Of a stretch of DNA of 64,000 bases, positions 62,921 to 64,000 are shown piece by piece. This DNA is from Acidobacteriaceae bacterium KBS 89 (GTDB lineage: Bacteria; Acidobacteriota; Terriglobia; Terriglobales; Acidobacteriaceae). The stretch covers positions 372,001 through 436,000 of the forward strand of contig KB906757.1 in NCBI GenBank assembly GCA_000381605.1, in the 5' to 3' direction. Each line of letters starts with the position of its first letter. Position 1 is the first letter of the stretch. The notes beneath the pieces were generated by a model. That model was not told the DNA's origin and searched no databases. It saw nothing but the letters and a program-made list of their open reading frames with translations. The position numbers and the translations under genes were made by a program.

Positions 62921-63460
62921 ATGAAACCACCATCGAACGTCAAGACGCCAGCGCAATACATCGCCTCACTCCCCGCCGATCGTGCGAAGACGATCGCAAC
63001 GGTGCGCGCACTCGTGAACAAGCACATTCCACGCGGCTACGATGAGTGCCTCGTCTGGGGCACGATCGGCTGGGCGATCCCGCTGTCTCGATATCCAGAC
63101 ACTTACAACCAGCAGCCGATCACCTACGTCGCGCTCGCGTCGCAGAAGAACTACTGCTCGCTTTACCTGATGGGCGCGTTTTGGAGTGCGAGTCAGCTCG
63201 AGCAGTTGAAGGCGGTGTTCAAGGCGGCGGGGAAGAAGCTTGACATGGGGAAGTGTTGCGTTCATTTCGAGTCGCCGGACGATTTGCCGCTCGAAGCGAT
63301 TGGCAAGCTGATCTCGGCGATTTCGAGCGAGAAGTGGATCGAGATGTACGAACAATCGCGCTTGATGACCAAGGCGGGGCAGGCGCAAATGGCGAAGCAA
63401 GGTGCCCCATCGGCGAGCAAGGTGGCCGCCAAGCGCGTCGACACAAAGCGTCAGCGGTAA
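62921..63460 (+). CDS. DUF1801-family protein
   Basis: A 179-residue soluble protein. The ATG at 62921 (MKPPSNVKTPAQYIASL) gives the family's usual start, although the frame is open to 62792. The pattern GYDECLVWGTIGWAIPLSRY, then YVALASQKNYCSLYLMG and LDMGKCCVHFESPDDLPLEAI is the small alpha/beta DUF1801/YdhG-like fold. The role is uncharacterised; related proteins include the frataxin-like iron-binding YdhG of Bacillus. The C-terminus is Lys/Arg-rich. It is not obviously linked to its neighbours. Confidence 0.85.
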   Translation: MKPPSNVKTPAQYIASLPADRAKTIATVRALVNKHIPRGYDECLVWGTIGWAIPLSRYPDTYNQQPITYVALASQKNYCSLYLMGAFWSASQLEQLKAVFKAAGKKLDMGKCCVHFESPDDLPLEAIGKLISAISSEKWIEMYEQSRLMTKAGQAQMAKQGAPSASKVAAKRVDTKRQR

Positions 63461-63639
63461 ACCTTCCCACCATGAGTCGCCGACTACCTGGCCACCACGT
63501 TTTCCATTGCTGTTGCGGGTGCCCTTGCGATTACGGCATGTACCACGGACGACGGCGGTGGCGCGGTCTGCACGGAGGTGACCTCGTCTCGCTTTTTGAT
63601 TATAAGAAGCATTAAAGGTTTCAATTGTTTCCTGCACCT

Positions 63640-64000
63640 TCACTGAACTGTGGAATGAGCTGGTTGCCCCTGTAAAACAACTAAGAACTGCTTGATCTCG
63701 CGCCTCTGACGTTCAACTTCAGCAGCCTTTTGCTTCTCGATCTCATCATGAAGCACGAATTCTCTCGCCGCCTTTTTGGGTTCACCCGTCCGGTCATAGG
63801 CGACACCCAGCCGATAGTGGGCCTCGCCTAACTGCGGATCCATTTCGATGGCCTTGGTGTAGAAGCCAATCGACTTCTCGTAATTATGTTGGGAAGAATA
63901 AAGAATCCCGAGCTGCAGGTAGGCGTCGACACAGTTGGGATCGACCTTTACAGCCTTTGTAAGCAGCATTTCCACCTGCTGCAAGGCCAGAGGATCGGTC
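63640..64000 (-). CDS. Tetratricopeptide-repeat protein, 5' partial
   Basis: The C-terminal 119 residues of a protein whose start lies beyond the right edge; the frame stays open to the end of the window. Two to three TPRs are visible (AVKVDPNCVDAYLQLGILY, FYTKAIEMDPQLGEAHYRLG), followed by a charged helix (EIEKQKAAEVERQRREIKQF). Sequence and ending resemble the TPR gene at 51551-52960, so they are probably paralogues within the same type of cluster. Confidence 0.85.
   Translation of the reverse strand, partial: TDPLALQQVEMLLTKAVKVDPNCVDAYLQLGILYSSQHNYEKSIGFYTKAIEMDPQLGEAHYRLGVAYDRTGEPKKAAREFVLHDEIEKQKAAEVERQRREIKQFLVVLQGQPAHSTVQ

Noticed and set aside
1..64000. CRISPR array, rRNA operon, transposon
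   Set aside because: No regularly spaced direct repeats, rRNA sequence or transposase-like protein was seen on either strand.

Overview
The window looks like a chromosomal segment of an acidobacterium (Terriglobales/Acidobacteriaceae type, such as Granulicella, Edaphobacter or Terriglobus). This is inferred from gene content, not from a marker-gene search. The pointers are moderately high GC, two very large outer-membrane receptors with an N-terminal carboxypeptidase-regulatory domain (Oar-like), three CRTAC1-type FG-GAP/ASPIC-UnbV proteins, secreted TPR proteins, a Ser/Thr kinase fused to TPRs, and an ECF sigma factor of the type often found beside such kinases.

Layout. 0-10.5 kb: an NTF2-like fragment, small membrane proteins, two OafA-type acyltransferases, pheS translationally coupled to one of them, a flavin oxidoreductase, an ATP-grasp enzyme, and a HAD-UbiA fusion that probably makes a polyprenyl-phosphate sugar. 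10.7-18.6 kb: an MdtABC-like efflux operon (adaptor plus two RND pumps). 18.7-24.2 kb: alpha-glucan phosphorylase, a PLP-dependent decarboxylase, a small membrane protein and an exported adenosine deaminase. 24.36 kb: tRNA-Phe(GAA).

24.4-32.7 kb is an accessory-looking stretch. It holds an AraC regulator, a decayed PaaI-type thioesterase and a hydroxylaminobenzene-mutase-like protein. Then comes the most interesting locus of the window: a minus-strand operon of Ser/Thr kinase-TPR, an 89-residue Cys-free peptide with a PGG motif near its end, YcaO and TfuA. A divergent ECF sigma factor lies beside it. YcaO-TfuA pairs install backbone thioamides in archaeal McrA and in the thiovarsolin RiPPs. 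This looks like a kinase-linked RiPP or peptide-modification system with no obvious exporter or protease.

33.9-46.7 kb is a beta-galactoside utilisation locus: two GH2 enzymes, one GH42, an Oar-like receptor and a DUF3863-like protein. A LacI-type palindrome overlaps the start codon of the first GH2 gene.

47-62.8 kb is an envelope cluster: three FG-GAP/ASPIC-UnbV proteins (one fused to a cysteine-deficient redoxin domain and TPRs), a Tat-exported alkaline-phosphatase-fold protein, a partner of unknown function, a secreted TPR protein and a second Oar-like receptor with a LacI-type palindrome upstream. The window ends with a DUF1801 protein and the 3' part of another TPR gene. No CRISPR array, integrase, transposase or rRNA was seen.
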